This document shows, piece by piece, positions 27,080 through 34,120 of a DNA stretch of 64,000 nucleotides. The stretch lies in assembly GCF_000732325.1 (NCBI RefSeq), contig NZ_BBIW01000016.1, positions 50,775 through 114,774 of the forward strand, read 5' to 3'. The first letter of the stretch is position 1. Each line of letters opens with the position of its first letter. The translations under genes and the position numbers were made by a program. The stretch is from Paenibacillus sp. TCA20 (GTDB taxonomy: Bacteria > Bacillota > Bacilli > Paenibacillales > Paenibacillaceae). The notes beneath the pieces are model-generated. The model did not search any database. It had not been told where the DNA came from and saw only the letters and a list, made by a program, of their open reading frames with translations.

Positions 27080-27135
27080 GAAAGAATCGGTCCGCAGGCA
27101 TCTAAAACGATGCTTCACGGGACCGATTCTTTTTT
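27080..27135 (+). terminator. Intrinsic terminator after the haloperoxidase-like gene
   Basis: Stem AAAGAATCGGTCC/GGGACCGATTCTTT with a seven-T run. Confidence 0.9.
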
Positions 27136-27182
27136 TCTGCTCTGGACTTTATGGCTGAGCCTTTTCTGAATGCGAGAGGCGT

Positions 27183-27359
27183 CTAATGATAGTTATTCGA
27201 TTCACTCTCGTTATATTTACCATTGCTGTCATGCTGCGATTGCTTCCGGCGGTCATTGCGGGCTTGCTGCTTCTGCTGTGCATCCAGGCTGTTCACAGCC
27301 GTGGTTTCTAGATCTTTCACTTCATTTATAAGATTCTTGTCTGGTTGGTTCGTACTCAA
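27183..27359 (-). CDS. Small hydrophilic protein of unknown function
   Basis: 58 aa, starting with TTG at 27359, with a perfect AAGGAGG (27369-27375) nine bases upstream. It begins MSTNQPDKNLINEVKDLE and is rich in Gln, Asn, Asp, Ser and Lys, ending SESNNYH. There is no hydrophobic segment. The strong ribosome site and the sensible composition support a real gene although it is short. It is not recognised; small, polar Bacillales proteins of this type are often spore-associated, but that is a guess. Its 3' end faces the haloperoxidase-like gene. Confidence 0.65.
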   Translation of the reverse strand: MSTNQPDKNLINEVKDLETTAVNSLDAQQKQQARNDRRKQSQHDSNGKYNESESNNYH

Positions 27360-27507
27360 TTGATGAGTCCTCCTTATCTAACTGAGATCGGTTTATGAGG
27401 TATATTATGTGCTGGCTTATATGCACCTATTCGTGCGAGGAGCAGATCTGTATTGCAAATTTCACTCGCAAGAGCAGCAAACGAAAACACATGAAAGCGA
27501 CACATCA

Positions 27508-27536
27508 AAAAAGACCCAGCGATCGCTGGGTCTTTC
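27508..27536 (-). terminator. Terminator after the PdxA2-like gene
   Basis: Perfect 20-bp palindrome GACCCAGC/GCTGGGTC with GATC at its centre, followed on the minus strand by a six-T run. It closes the sugar-acid operon. Confidence 0.88.
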
Positions 27537-27563
27537 ATGTGCAAGCTGCAGTCAAGCTAGGTA

Positions 27564-28565
27564 TTAGAGTCGATCCTTTGGAGCAAGCTCAATGGCAGAG
27601 CGGATCGCCGCCAGCATGCTCTTGTCTTCAGCAATATTTTTGCCTGCAATATCAAATGCTGTTCCGTGGTCGACAGAGGTGCGGATGATACCGCCTTTTA
27701 GTCCGACCGTAATGTTCACGCCTTCTTCAATACCCATGACCTTGATTGGCGCATGCCCTTGGTCGTGGTAGCAGGCAACAACGATATCAAAATCGCCTCT
27801 GCCAGCTCTAAAGAACAAAGTGTCAGCAGGGAGAGGACCTACTACATTAATGCCTTCCTTCTGGGCACGCTCAATGCCGGGCTGTAGCTTTTCTTCTTCC
27901 TCACCGTTTCCGAAGAGTCCATTCTCACCTGCATGAGGGTTGATTCCGCAGACCGCAACTCTCGGGTTGTCGAAACCGGCTTTCTTCAGCGTATCATGGG
28001 CAAGCTTAACGACAGTATACGTTCTATCCGGAGTAATGCTGTGGATGGCTTCAATCAGTCCCATATGGGTTGTCAGGTGGATGACCCGCAGGTTCGGAGT
28101 TGTCAGCATCATGGAGAAATCTTTGGTATCCGTGAGATCAGCCAAAATTTCAGTGTGTCCCGGATACAGGTGTCCGCCCTGGTGCAAAGCCTCCTTGTTC
28201 AATGGAGCCGTACAGATGGAGTGGATCTTGTGCTGCTTCGCTAGGTCAATCGCTCTTGCCAGAAACTGAAAGGCTGCATCTCCTGCTACAGCAGATACTT
28301 CACCAAATTCAAGATCTGCAGGGACGAGATCCAGATCGATTACATCCACGGTACCAAATTCGTATTTCGCCTCAGATGGCTCCTGAATCGAACGTACCTT
28401 CAGATCTGAGCCGATGATTGGCAGAACTCGGTCTAATATTTTGGCATCCCCGATCACAAGAGGATTGCAGTTATCGTACATTTCCTGGTGGGCTAATGCC
28501 TTCATAATAATTTCGGGTCCGATGCCTGCTGCATCACCCATCGTAATTCCGACGGTTGGTTTCAT
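27564..28565 (-). CDS. pdxA2: PdxA-family four-carbon acid phosphate dehydrogenase (PdxA2-like)
   Basis: 333 aa, full length for PdxA. Conserved pieces are GITMGDAAGIGPEI, the metal-binding His in LTTHMG, CGINPHAGENGLFG and CYHDQGHAPIK. PdxA itself serves vitamin B6 synthesis, but this gene overlaps a DUF1537 kinase by 4 bp and follows a KdgT-like permease. That context matches PdxA2, which oxidises D-threonate or D-erythronate 4-phosphate, with decarboxylation to dihydroxyacetone phosphate. The catabolic role is inferred from the operon. Confidence 0.88.
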   Translation of the reverse strand: MKPTVGITMGDAAGIGPEIIMKALAHQEMYDNCNPLVIGDAKILDRVLPIIGSDLKVRSIQEPSEAKYEFGTVDVIDLDLVPADLEFGEVSAVAGDAAFQFLARAIDLAKQHKIHSICTAPLNKEALHQGGHLYPGHTEILADLTDTKDFSMMLTTPNLRVIHLTTHMGLIEAIHSITPDRTYTVVKLAHDTLKKAGFDNPRVAVCGINPHAGENGLFGNGEEEEKLQPGIERAQKEGINVVGPLPADTLFFRAGRGDFDIVVACYHDQGHAPIKVMGIEEGVNITVGLKGGIIRTSVDHGTAFDIAGKNIAEDKSMLAAIRSAIELAPKDRL

Positions 28566-29857
28566 GCTATAGTTCCTCCTTTTAACTTTTGAATCGCATG
28601 GATAAATACGTCTGGCTTGCCGAATCCGCCTGCTTTTGTAATCACGTACAGATCCTTGACGCCTATAAATTTCGAAATCGGCACACCAATTTCCAGCTCG
28701 TCCAACAATTCAAAGCCGCTGATATTCCACATCATACAGATTTGCTTCGCCGTATCTCCGCCTGTCATGGAGACACCTGTAAAATAACCCTTCTCCAGCA
28801 GTCTTGCACAAACCTCACCGATGGCTCGCACAATCTCGTTACTAACCTCGGTATGGTTAAGTCCTCTGGACTCGCCGGTGGTACGTGCTTGTTCGATATC
28901 GATCTGCTCTGCTGTGGAGTAGATCACAGTATCCTTACCCTCTAAGGCCAGTGACTTCACTTCTTCAAATACACGTTCCATTTCTGCGTTGCGATCCGAT
29001 GGCTCAGACACAGCCTTGTAAGATATAAATTGTACCGGGCACACATCCGTTTGTTCAAGCAGCTGTCTGAGCTGTGCGCGCGAGTTCTTGTTTACACTGC
29101 CGACGACAGTAAGAGTCGGACCTTGATTTTCAGCGATCGTAAGCTCTGAGTGAGCGTGTGATATAGCGTAATGCTCGGGCAGGTAGTTCGCAATCCCTGC
29201 TGAACCGGCCCATGCAAACGTATAGCTTAGCTGCTTCGTTGTTTGCAATATCCGTTCCAAATGATGCTCCTTGGTCGAGTCAACGAGCACATAAGGAACG
29301 GAGTTCTGCATAAAGTGTTTCAGCTTATTTTCAACATGATCTTTCCCGGCATCCAGATCACTTGCGGATATTTCACCGACCTCATACTTCGTTTGCAGCT
29401 TAAGCAAATCTGGAAGGTAAGAGAGAGTAACCGGAGTCTTGGGATCATTTGCAATTTCTGTTTCACCAAGCGGGATACCATTCAAATAGTGGACACCGTT
29501 TAAGATGGTGCGATTGTTTTTGGGATAGCCGGGTGCAATCATCATAAAGTCAGGCTTAACGACATCATATAATGCATCGATCTCTGCACCGATATTTCCA
29601 CGCATGGTGGAATCCATCTTTTTAAAAATGGTATTGAATCCGGCCTTTATTAAGAATTCCGCGGCCTTACTTACCCGCTGATAAGCTTCTTCCTGGGTGA
29701 TGGAGCGGCTGTCTGTATCATAGACGACAGCATCGTAGCTGCGAATGTTATCCTCATCCATATCAAATAATACGCTTGTTCTAAGGCCATGACGTGCGAG
29801 CTGAACTCCACTGTCATTGGCGCCAGTCAAATCATCTGCAATGATGGCTAGTTTCAT
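28562..29857 (-). CDS. dtnK: Four-carbon acid sugar kinase, DUF1537 (DtnK-like)
   Basis: 431 aa from ATG 29857, preceded by AAGGAGGAGG; the open frame upstream of it is not used. The N-terminal substrate domain has LAIIADDLTGANDSGVQLA and KKMDSTMRGNIGAE; the C-terminal nucleotide-binding domain has GVSMTGGDTAKQI and a GVPISKF/TKAGGFG pair. DUF1537 kinases phosphorylate D-threonate, D-erythronate or related acids at C4. Pairing with PdxA2 and a sugar-acid permease supports D-threonate or erythronate use; the exact sugar acid is not decided by the sequence. Confidence 0.9.
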   Translation of the reverse strand: MKLAIIADDLTGANDSGVQLARHGLRTSVLFDMDEDNIRSYDAVVYDTDSRSITQEEAYQRVSKAAEFLIKAGFNTIFKKMDSTMRGNIGAEIDALYDVVKPDFMMIAPGYPKNNRTILNGVHYLNGIPLGETEIANDPKTPVTLSYLPDLLKLQTKYEVGEISASDLDAGKDHVENKLKHFMQNSVPYVLVDSTKEHHLERILQTTKQLSYTFAWAGSAGIANYLPEHYAISHAHSELTIAENQGPTLTVVGSVNKNSRAQLRQLLEQTDVCPVQFISYKAVSEPSDRNAEMERVFEEVKSLALEGKDTVIYSTAEQIDIEQARTTGESRGLNHTEVSNEIVRAIGEVCARLLEKGYFTGVSMTGGDTAKQICMMWNISGFELLDELEIGVPISKFIGVKDLYVITKAGGFGKPDVFIHAIQKLKGGTIA

Positions 29858-29912
29858 GCAGTTACCTCCTCCTTGAGAAAAACGAGTGCAAATTGAGGGG
29901 CTATTATAACCT

Positions 29913-30899
29913 CTATGCAGCTGGATTGTTATATTTTTCGACGCCGCCGGATTTCTCCAATCGTTTGGATAAGAAGCCAATGAAGATCGGCAATAAGATG
30001 GCGGTCGTTACGACACTTGCCGCAATTTGTACTGTGGCGATTTCAGCAATCGGTCCAAAGGAAGCATTCGCTGCGACGATCGCAGCCGGTGTACCTACTG
30101 CATTACCTGCTGTTGATCCTTCCGATGCACCGACAATTGGGTTCCAGCCAATGGCTCTGAAGAGCAGGAATCCGAGACCGCCTGTGAGCAGCACGGTTAG
30201 TACGCCTAGCAGGATACCACTAAGGCCACCTTGGATGATGGAAGAGAAATTGATGCCCATCCCCAGAGAAAAGGCGAAGAAAGGAACCAGCTTATCACTG
30301 CCTTTGTGCAGCCATTCTGCCATATTACGGTCCAGGTTACCAATAATTATGCCGACAGCCAGCGGAAGCAGTACTGCTACGAAGGACATCGGTGAGAACA
30401 TTCCGTCAGCAAAGCCCATCGCGCCAAAGATCGAGAGCGCTACCATGGTAAGAAACGGTCCGTCACTGAGTGCAAGGAAAGGGTAAGCTGCTTTGTCATC
30501 CTCTTTCCCGTATTGTCCAGCTAGTGCAATGTAGAGTCCACCGTTTGAGTTCGTCATGGCGGCAATAATGGCGAGAGGCGCTAGACCCAGAAATAGTCCG
30601 GTTGAAGAATCGGCAAACATGATGGCAATCAATCCGATGATTGCGCCGACGGCCCATTTAAACACCAGCAGCGTAACACCCTTTGCAACAGATGAACCCG
30701 CTGTTTTAAACGTAATTTGCGTACCGGCGATCAATAGGAATAGTGCAATAAGCGTGCTTGAACTGTTGACAAATAAGGCTTCGGTAAAGCCGCCAATCCG
30801 CAAAGCGTTTGGAGCAAATGTATTGATACATGCCCCGATGAGAAGAGGGACAACCATCATGCCGCCAGGGATCCGATCTAACGTCGCTTTAATATTCAT
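29913..30899 (-). CDS. KdgT-family sugar-acid permease
   Basis: 328 aa with about ten hydrophobic segments. It matches the 2-keto-3-deoxygluconate permease family (IPGGMMVVPLLIGACINTFAP at the start, split by a turn; TNSNGGLYIALAGQYG; GASEGSTAGNAVGTPAA). The start ATG 30899 follows AAGGAG. It is the first gene of the operon with the DUF1537 kinase and PdxA2-like dehydrogenase, so it probably imports the four-carbon acid with protons rather than ketodeoxygluconate. Confidence 0.88.
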   Translation of the reverse strand: MNIKATLDRIPGGMMVVPLLIGACINTFAPNALRIGGFTEALFVNSSSTLIALFLLIAGTQITFKTAGSSVAKGVTLLVFKWAVGAIIGLIAIMFADSSTGLFLGLAPLAIIAAMTNSNGGLYIALAGQYGKEDDKAAYPFLALSDGPFLTMVALSIFGAMGFADGMFSPMSFVAVLLPLAVGIIIGNLDRNMAEWLHKGSDKLVPFFAFSLGMGINFSSIIQGGLSGILLGVLTVLLTGGLGFLLFRAIGWNPIVGASEGSTAGNAVGTPAAIVAANASFGPIAEIATVQIAASVVTTAILLPIFIGFLSKRLEKSGGVEKYNNPAA

Positions 30900-30927
30900 A
30901 TTGTTAGCTCCTTGTGTAATCGTTTTA

Positions 30928-30979
30928 ATAAAGCGTTTGCAGGAACAATACTATATCATGTTGTTTATTTTAGCAACAT
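30928..30979 (-). promoter_or_regulatory. Promoter, candidate operator and cre site of the sugar-acid operon
   Basis: On the minus strand, -35 TTGCTA (30971-30976) and -10 TAGTAT (30948-30953) are 17 bp apart. An inverted repeat ATGTTG-N10-CAACAT (30958-30979) overlaps the -35 and spacer and may bind the PrpR-like regulator encoded next door. A cre-like site TGCAAACGCTTTAT (30928-30941) lies just downstream of the -10, where CcpA would block transcription. No -24/-12 sigma-54 promoter is seen. Confidence 0.55.
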
Positions 30980-31040
30980 TAAAATTATGTAAATGTGCCT
31001 AAATTTAAAAATTGTTTAAATATGCAACACATTACGCAAT

Positions 31041-31077
31041 AAAAAAAGCGTAAACTTATTCATTCTTAAGTTTACGC
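31041..31077 (-). terminator. Terminator overlapping the end of the PrpR-like gene
   Basis: Stem GCGTAAACTTA (31048-31058) and TAAGTTTACGC (31067-31077) followed on the minus strand by seven T. The stem includes the stop codon and the last six or seven codons of the gene. Confidence 0.88.
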
Positions 31078-32750
31078 CATAGGGTGGCTCGATTAATCCC
31101 TAATCGCTCCGCTGCCTTGGATTGATTATTATTTTCTTCTTGCAATACATAGGAGATAATTTCTTTTTCAATTTCTTTTAATGTACCTGTAAGCTCTATG
31201 GAATTCGAGGCCTTCGAAGTAGAGTATCCGTCTAATAATCGGGAAACTGTATTTGCTGAAAGTACATACTCCGTTTCGTTCATGGCTGCTTGTTTAATCA
31301 GCTGCTTTAGCTGGCTTATAGACATATGGGATGCTTTTTGCTGTATCAGCTGCAATGCATCTTCCTTAATCTTGATTGCCGTTGTTCCATATTTCTGATA
31401 ATAATCCGATAGAAAATGCTGAATCAGTGATGGCAGATCATCCAGTCTCTCCAAGAGGGTCGGCATGATGATGGTATTCAGTTTAAGATGTGGAGGCCAA
31501 TGCTCGTTCAGTGCCTGTTCACTGATAATGAATATTCCAACCTGCTGATTCAGGCAGGACTCAATAAATGCGATCCATTCTGGATCCTCAATGCGGTGCT
31601 CCACATGATTCAATTCTACATTTCTTACTTTGGCCAGTGGAATGTCGCTTAATACACCTGGAGGAACTTGCTTCAGATCGATCTGGAGCAGCAGCCCTCC
31701 ATTGGCATACGTTTGATGAATATACTTCACCAAGTAGGACTTTCCTGTATCCTCCTCACCCAGCAAATGAATGGGCTCATGATACTTATAGAGCATGTTA
31801 ATATGGCTTAACGTTGTGCGCATAGCAGTGGATTCAGCTACAATGGGCTCTACGGATGTCTCATAATAGGCTTTGATGCCAAGATGAGCAAAGGCATAGG
31901 GCTGTCCCTTTTCCAAGGAGTAAACCTTGTAGCTGATACGGTTTATCGTCGTTTCATAGGCGTTAACGGTGAGCTGATAGTCATCAACTATAAAAACATT
32001 TTGAACCTTCGATTGATGAAAATCGATATTCGTGTTGGTCACATAGATATGGTTCTCTGTCAAAGGGTTATGGTCAAAATCGTTCAACTGTTCGTATACG
32101 ACTTCATTATGCTCATTCAATATGATGAGGTTGGGATGCTCATTCATCACGAGCTCATTCAAAATTAACGATATGGTGTTGTTCTTGCTCAAATAGCGAT
32201 AAATAAGCTGGGCATCATCCAGCGCTCTCAATATCGATTCTTTACCGGATTGAATCAGCAGCCCCTTCATGCCATAAGCATTAGCTGTATTCACGGTAAT
32301 AACATCCCCCACAATTTGGCGGTAACCTGCCGCCTTTAACTCAAGCAGCAGTCTTGCCACATCCTCGGAGCTGTGTATGGTATACACCTTTAGAGGCAAA
32401 TCCATCAGATCAATAATCGATTGTGCGCCTGATGTAATATTGGAGAATCCGACGATAGCCGTTTGACCATTAAACTGACTGGCTAGCGTTAGCGAACGAA
32501 TCATATCGTAACCCGAAAGGTGGACGTCGATGACGGGAATCGTCACGGCTTCTTTAATGAATTGAGCCGTCCCTCCGCGGCTAATAATAACTTCTGCCCC
32601 GTTTTTTTCTGCCCTAGCTGCGAGTTCGGCTCCTCTGCCAAGATCACCGATCGCATATTGAATATCTAAGTGGGGAAATAGCGGAATGCACTCTTCTATA
32701 ATAGGAATCATCGCTTCATAAGGAGCAATGATGTGGACGTGTGTACGCAT
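31056..32750 (-). CDS. PrpR-like regulator with degenerate AAA+ domain
   Basis: 564 aa. The N-terminal half (about 10-190) is a PrpR_N sensor domain (IISRGGTAQFIKE, VIDVHLSGYDMIRSL, VGFSNITSGAQSI). A PAS-like middle part follows. The AAA+ region keeps a Walker A-like GEEDTGKSYL but is shortened: no GAFTGA sigma-54 contact loop and no GGTLFLDE Walker B can be found. A Fis-type helix-turn-helix ends the protein (NQSKAAERLGINRATLWRKLK). It probably controls the sugar-acid operon without sigma-54. Start ATG 32750 follows GGAGACAT. Confidence 0.88.
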   Translation of the reverse strand: MRTHVHIIAPYEAMIPIIEECIPLFPHLDIQYAIGDLGRGAELAARAEKNGAEVIISRGGTAQFIKEAVTIPVIDVHLSGYDMIRSLTLASQFNGQTAIVGFSNITSGAQSIIDLMDLPLKVYTIHSSEDVARLLLELKAAGYRQIVGDVITVNTANAYGMKGLLIQSGKESILRALDDAQLIYRYLSKNNTISLILNELVMNEHPNLIILNEHNEVVYEQLNDFDHNPLTENHIYVTNTNIDFHQSKVQNVFIVDDYQLTVNAYETTINRISYKVYSLEKGQPYAFAHLGIKAYYETSVEPIVAESTAMRTTLSHINMLYKYHEPIHLLGEEDTGKSYLVKYIHQTYANGGLLLQIDLKQVPPGVLSDIPLAKVRNVELNHVEHRIEDPEWIAFIESCLNQQVGIFIISEQALNEHWPPHLKLNTIIMPTLLERLDDLPSLIQHFLSDYYQKYGTTAIKIKEDALQLIQQKASHMSISQLKQLIKQAAMNETEYVLSANTVSRLLDGYSTSKASNSIELTGTLKEIEKEIISYVLQEENNNQSKAAERLGINRATLWRKLKNE

Positions 32751-32858
32751 ATGTCTCCTGCCTTTATTTATTACTAACTTATGTAACCTGTCCTGCTTAT
32801 CTTATTATAACCAACTTATGTAGGAACCGCACTTAAGAGCACAAGCGCTCACATGACA

Positions 32859-33236
32859 TCAGTCCTTCTCGTTTTGTGCTGCTTTTTTCAGCTTTGCTAT
32901 ATTTTGTATCAGATCTCGGAGCGTAGATTCCACAACGGGATCACCACGAAGCTGTACGTTGTAATCGGCTTCAGTTTCTCTAATAATCTTCAGTATATAT
33001 TCTTCTTGTGGCTCAGGATTAATCTCGTATTTCTGCTCTCTGCCATTCAACCAATCGATAGAAACCTCATATAGATCAGCGATTCTCTGCAGCATGTCCA
33101 AGTCAGGCTCTCTTATTCCGTACTCCCAGTTTGCATAAGTGCTGCTGCGTTTTAGACCTAACTTTTTGGATACGAAGACCTGAGACCATCCTCTGTGTTC
33201 TCTTTGTTGCTTCAGACGATCTCCCAAGACAGACAT
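32859..33236 (-). CDS. XRE-family repressor-like regulator
   Basis: 125 aa, start after TAGGAGGG. Residues 5-65 are a Cro/CI-type helix-turn-helix (LGDRLKQQREHRGWSQVFVS, split by a turn, then LKRSSTYANWEYGIREPDLDMLQRIADLYEVSIDWLNG). The remainder is a charged helical tail that may dimerise. Upstream lies an array of TACAC-N5-GTGTA repeats (33273-33362), which is the likely autoregulatory operator. A Spo0E-like gene is divergent, so this XRE protein may control it too, similar to the way SinR-type proteins control developmental genes; this last point is inference. Confidence 0.9.
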   Translation of the reverse strand: MSVLGDRLKQQREHRGWSQVFVSKKLGLKRSSTYANWEYGIREPDLDMLQRIADLYEVSIDWLNGREQKYEINPEPQEEYILKIIRETEADYNVQLRGDPVVESTLRDLIQNIAKLKKAAQNEKD

Positions 33237-33272
33237 TATGAAATCCCTCCTAAAAAGTTAGTTTAGCATGGT

Positions 33273-33362
33273 TACACAGAATAAAGTTTTATTTACACAA
33301 TAAGTGTTCATGTACACGAATTGTGTAGACAAGAACGAGGAAATTTATACACCATACGTGTA
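33273..33362. promoter_or_regulatory. Operator array of TACAC-N5-GTGTA inverted repeats
   Basis: Three 15-bp sites: TACAC-AATAA-GTGTT (33294-33308), TACAC-GAATT-GTGTA (33313-33327) and TACAC-CATAC-GTGTA (33348-33362), plus a half-site TACAC at 33273. Spacings of start points are 21, 19 and 35 bp, so the first three lie about two helical turns apart. Located between the divergent XRE and Spo0E-like genes. Confidence 0.65.
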
Positions 33363-33381
33363 AAAAGTTTATAAAATATAG

Positions 33382-33409
33382 TTGCAAAATGTGGAAAAAG
33401 TAGTAAAAT
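33382..33409 (+). promoter_or_regulatory. Candidate promoter toward the Spo0E-like gene
   Basis: TTGCAA (33382-33387) and TAAAAT (33404-33409) with a 16-bp spacer, 20 bp right of the last TACAC-N5-GTGTA site. The leader to the start codon would be about 250 bases; I see no conserved structure in it. Confidence 0.45.
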
Positions 33410-33661
33410 AGACGAAAAGAGAGGTTTTTCTCTCATTCATATCATTTTCAGAATTATTTTTGTTAGCTCTAATTAAGAGTACATATAGGTTAGTTTTGAT
33501 ATATTTTATCTATATATAGTTTGATGGAGACAACTCATGATTGAGAATTAAGAGATTGAGATTTACCATCCGAACTATTCTTAAATTAGGGTTAAATTCC
33601 ACAGTAATACTCACTAGCATGACTCATTTTGTGTAAGTACAAACATACTAAGGGGGAATTC

Positions 33662-33841
33662 ATGTTGGGGAAGATTTCAATTTACTCACTTATTGAGAAG
33701 AAGAGACATGAACTCAATCTTCTGGCCGATTGGTATGGTTATAACTCTGAAATTGTACTTGCGAAATCCAGAGAAGTAGATGACGATATTAACAAATACT
33801 ACAGTCTGGTTAAACAGAAGAGTGCTCACGATCATCAGTAA
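33662..33841 (+). CDS. Spo0E-like aspartyl-phosphate phosphatase
   Basis: 59 aa from ATG 33662 after AAGGGGG (an upstream start at 33629 lacks a site). The Spo0E pattern is present: IEKKRHELNLLADWYGYNS followed by VLAKSREVDDDINKYY, where family members have S-x-x-LD. Here the motif reads SREVDD, a mild variant. Spo0E-type proteins dephosphorylate Spo0A-P and delay sporulation. Divergent from the XRE regulator with the operator array between them. A terminator follows at 33903-33929. Confidence 0.8.
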   Translation: MLGKISIYSLIEKKRHELNLLADWYGYNSEIVLAKSREVDDDINKYYSLVKQKSAHDHQ

Positions 33842-33902
33842 CCCGCATTCTGTATTCAGGAAGCGATTATTCGCTGTGAGATGTTAATTATAGTGCTGCT
33901 GA

Positions 33903-33929
33903 GACCCATTTTAACGAATGGGTCTTTTT
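33903..33929 (+). terminator. Terminator after the Spo0E-like gene
   Basis: Stem GACCCATT/AATGGGTC, 6-base loop, then TTTTTG. Confidence 0.88.
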
Positions 33930-33986
33930 GTGATCTGTATCTTTCAAATGTCTTTAGAAATCTGTTACTATGGAATAGAATAGGGA

Positions 33987-34022
33987 GGTAAACGTATACA
34001 ACTGAAACTGTAAACGCCTACA
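33987..34022 (+). promoter_or_regulatory. Two cre-like sites before the permuted GH3 gene
   Basis: GGTAAACGTATACA (33987-34000) and TGTAAACGCCTACA (34009-34022), 22 bp apart. The second matches the CcpA cre pattern closely; either could also be read by a LacI-type regulator. No promoter was fixed between them and the start. Confidence 0.5.
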
Positions 34023-34120
34023 CTCTTCGTTTTTCTTGTATTCTTTCATTTATATAGCAATATGAATCAATCTCATAAATCATTTAGTACTTTCGAAAAA
34101 ACATTTCAGGAGGGAATCAT

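Noticed and set aside
29893..30486. Plus-strand open frame opposite the KdgT-like permease
   Set aside because: Shadow frame; the minus strand has a full membrane transporter with conserved motifs.
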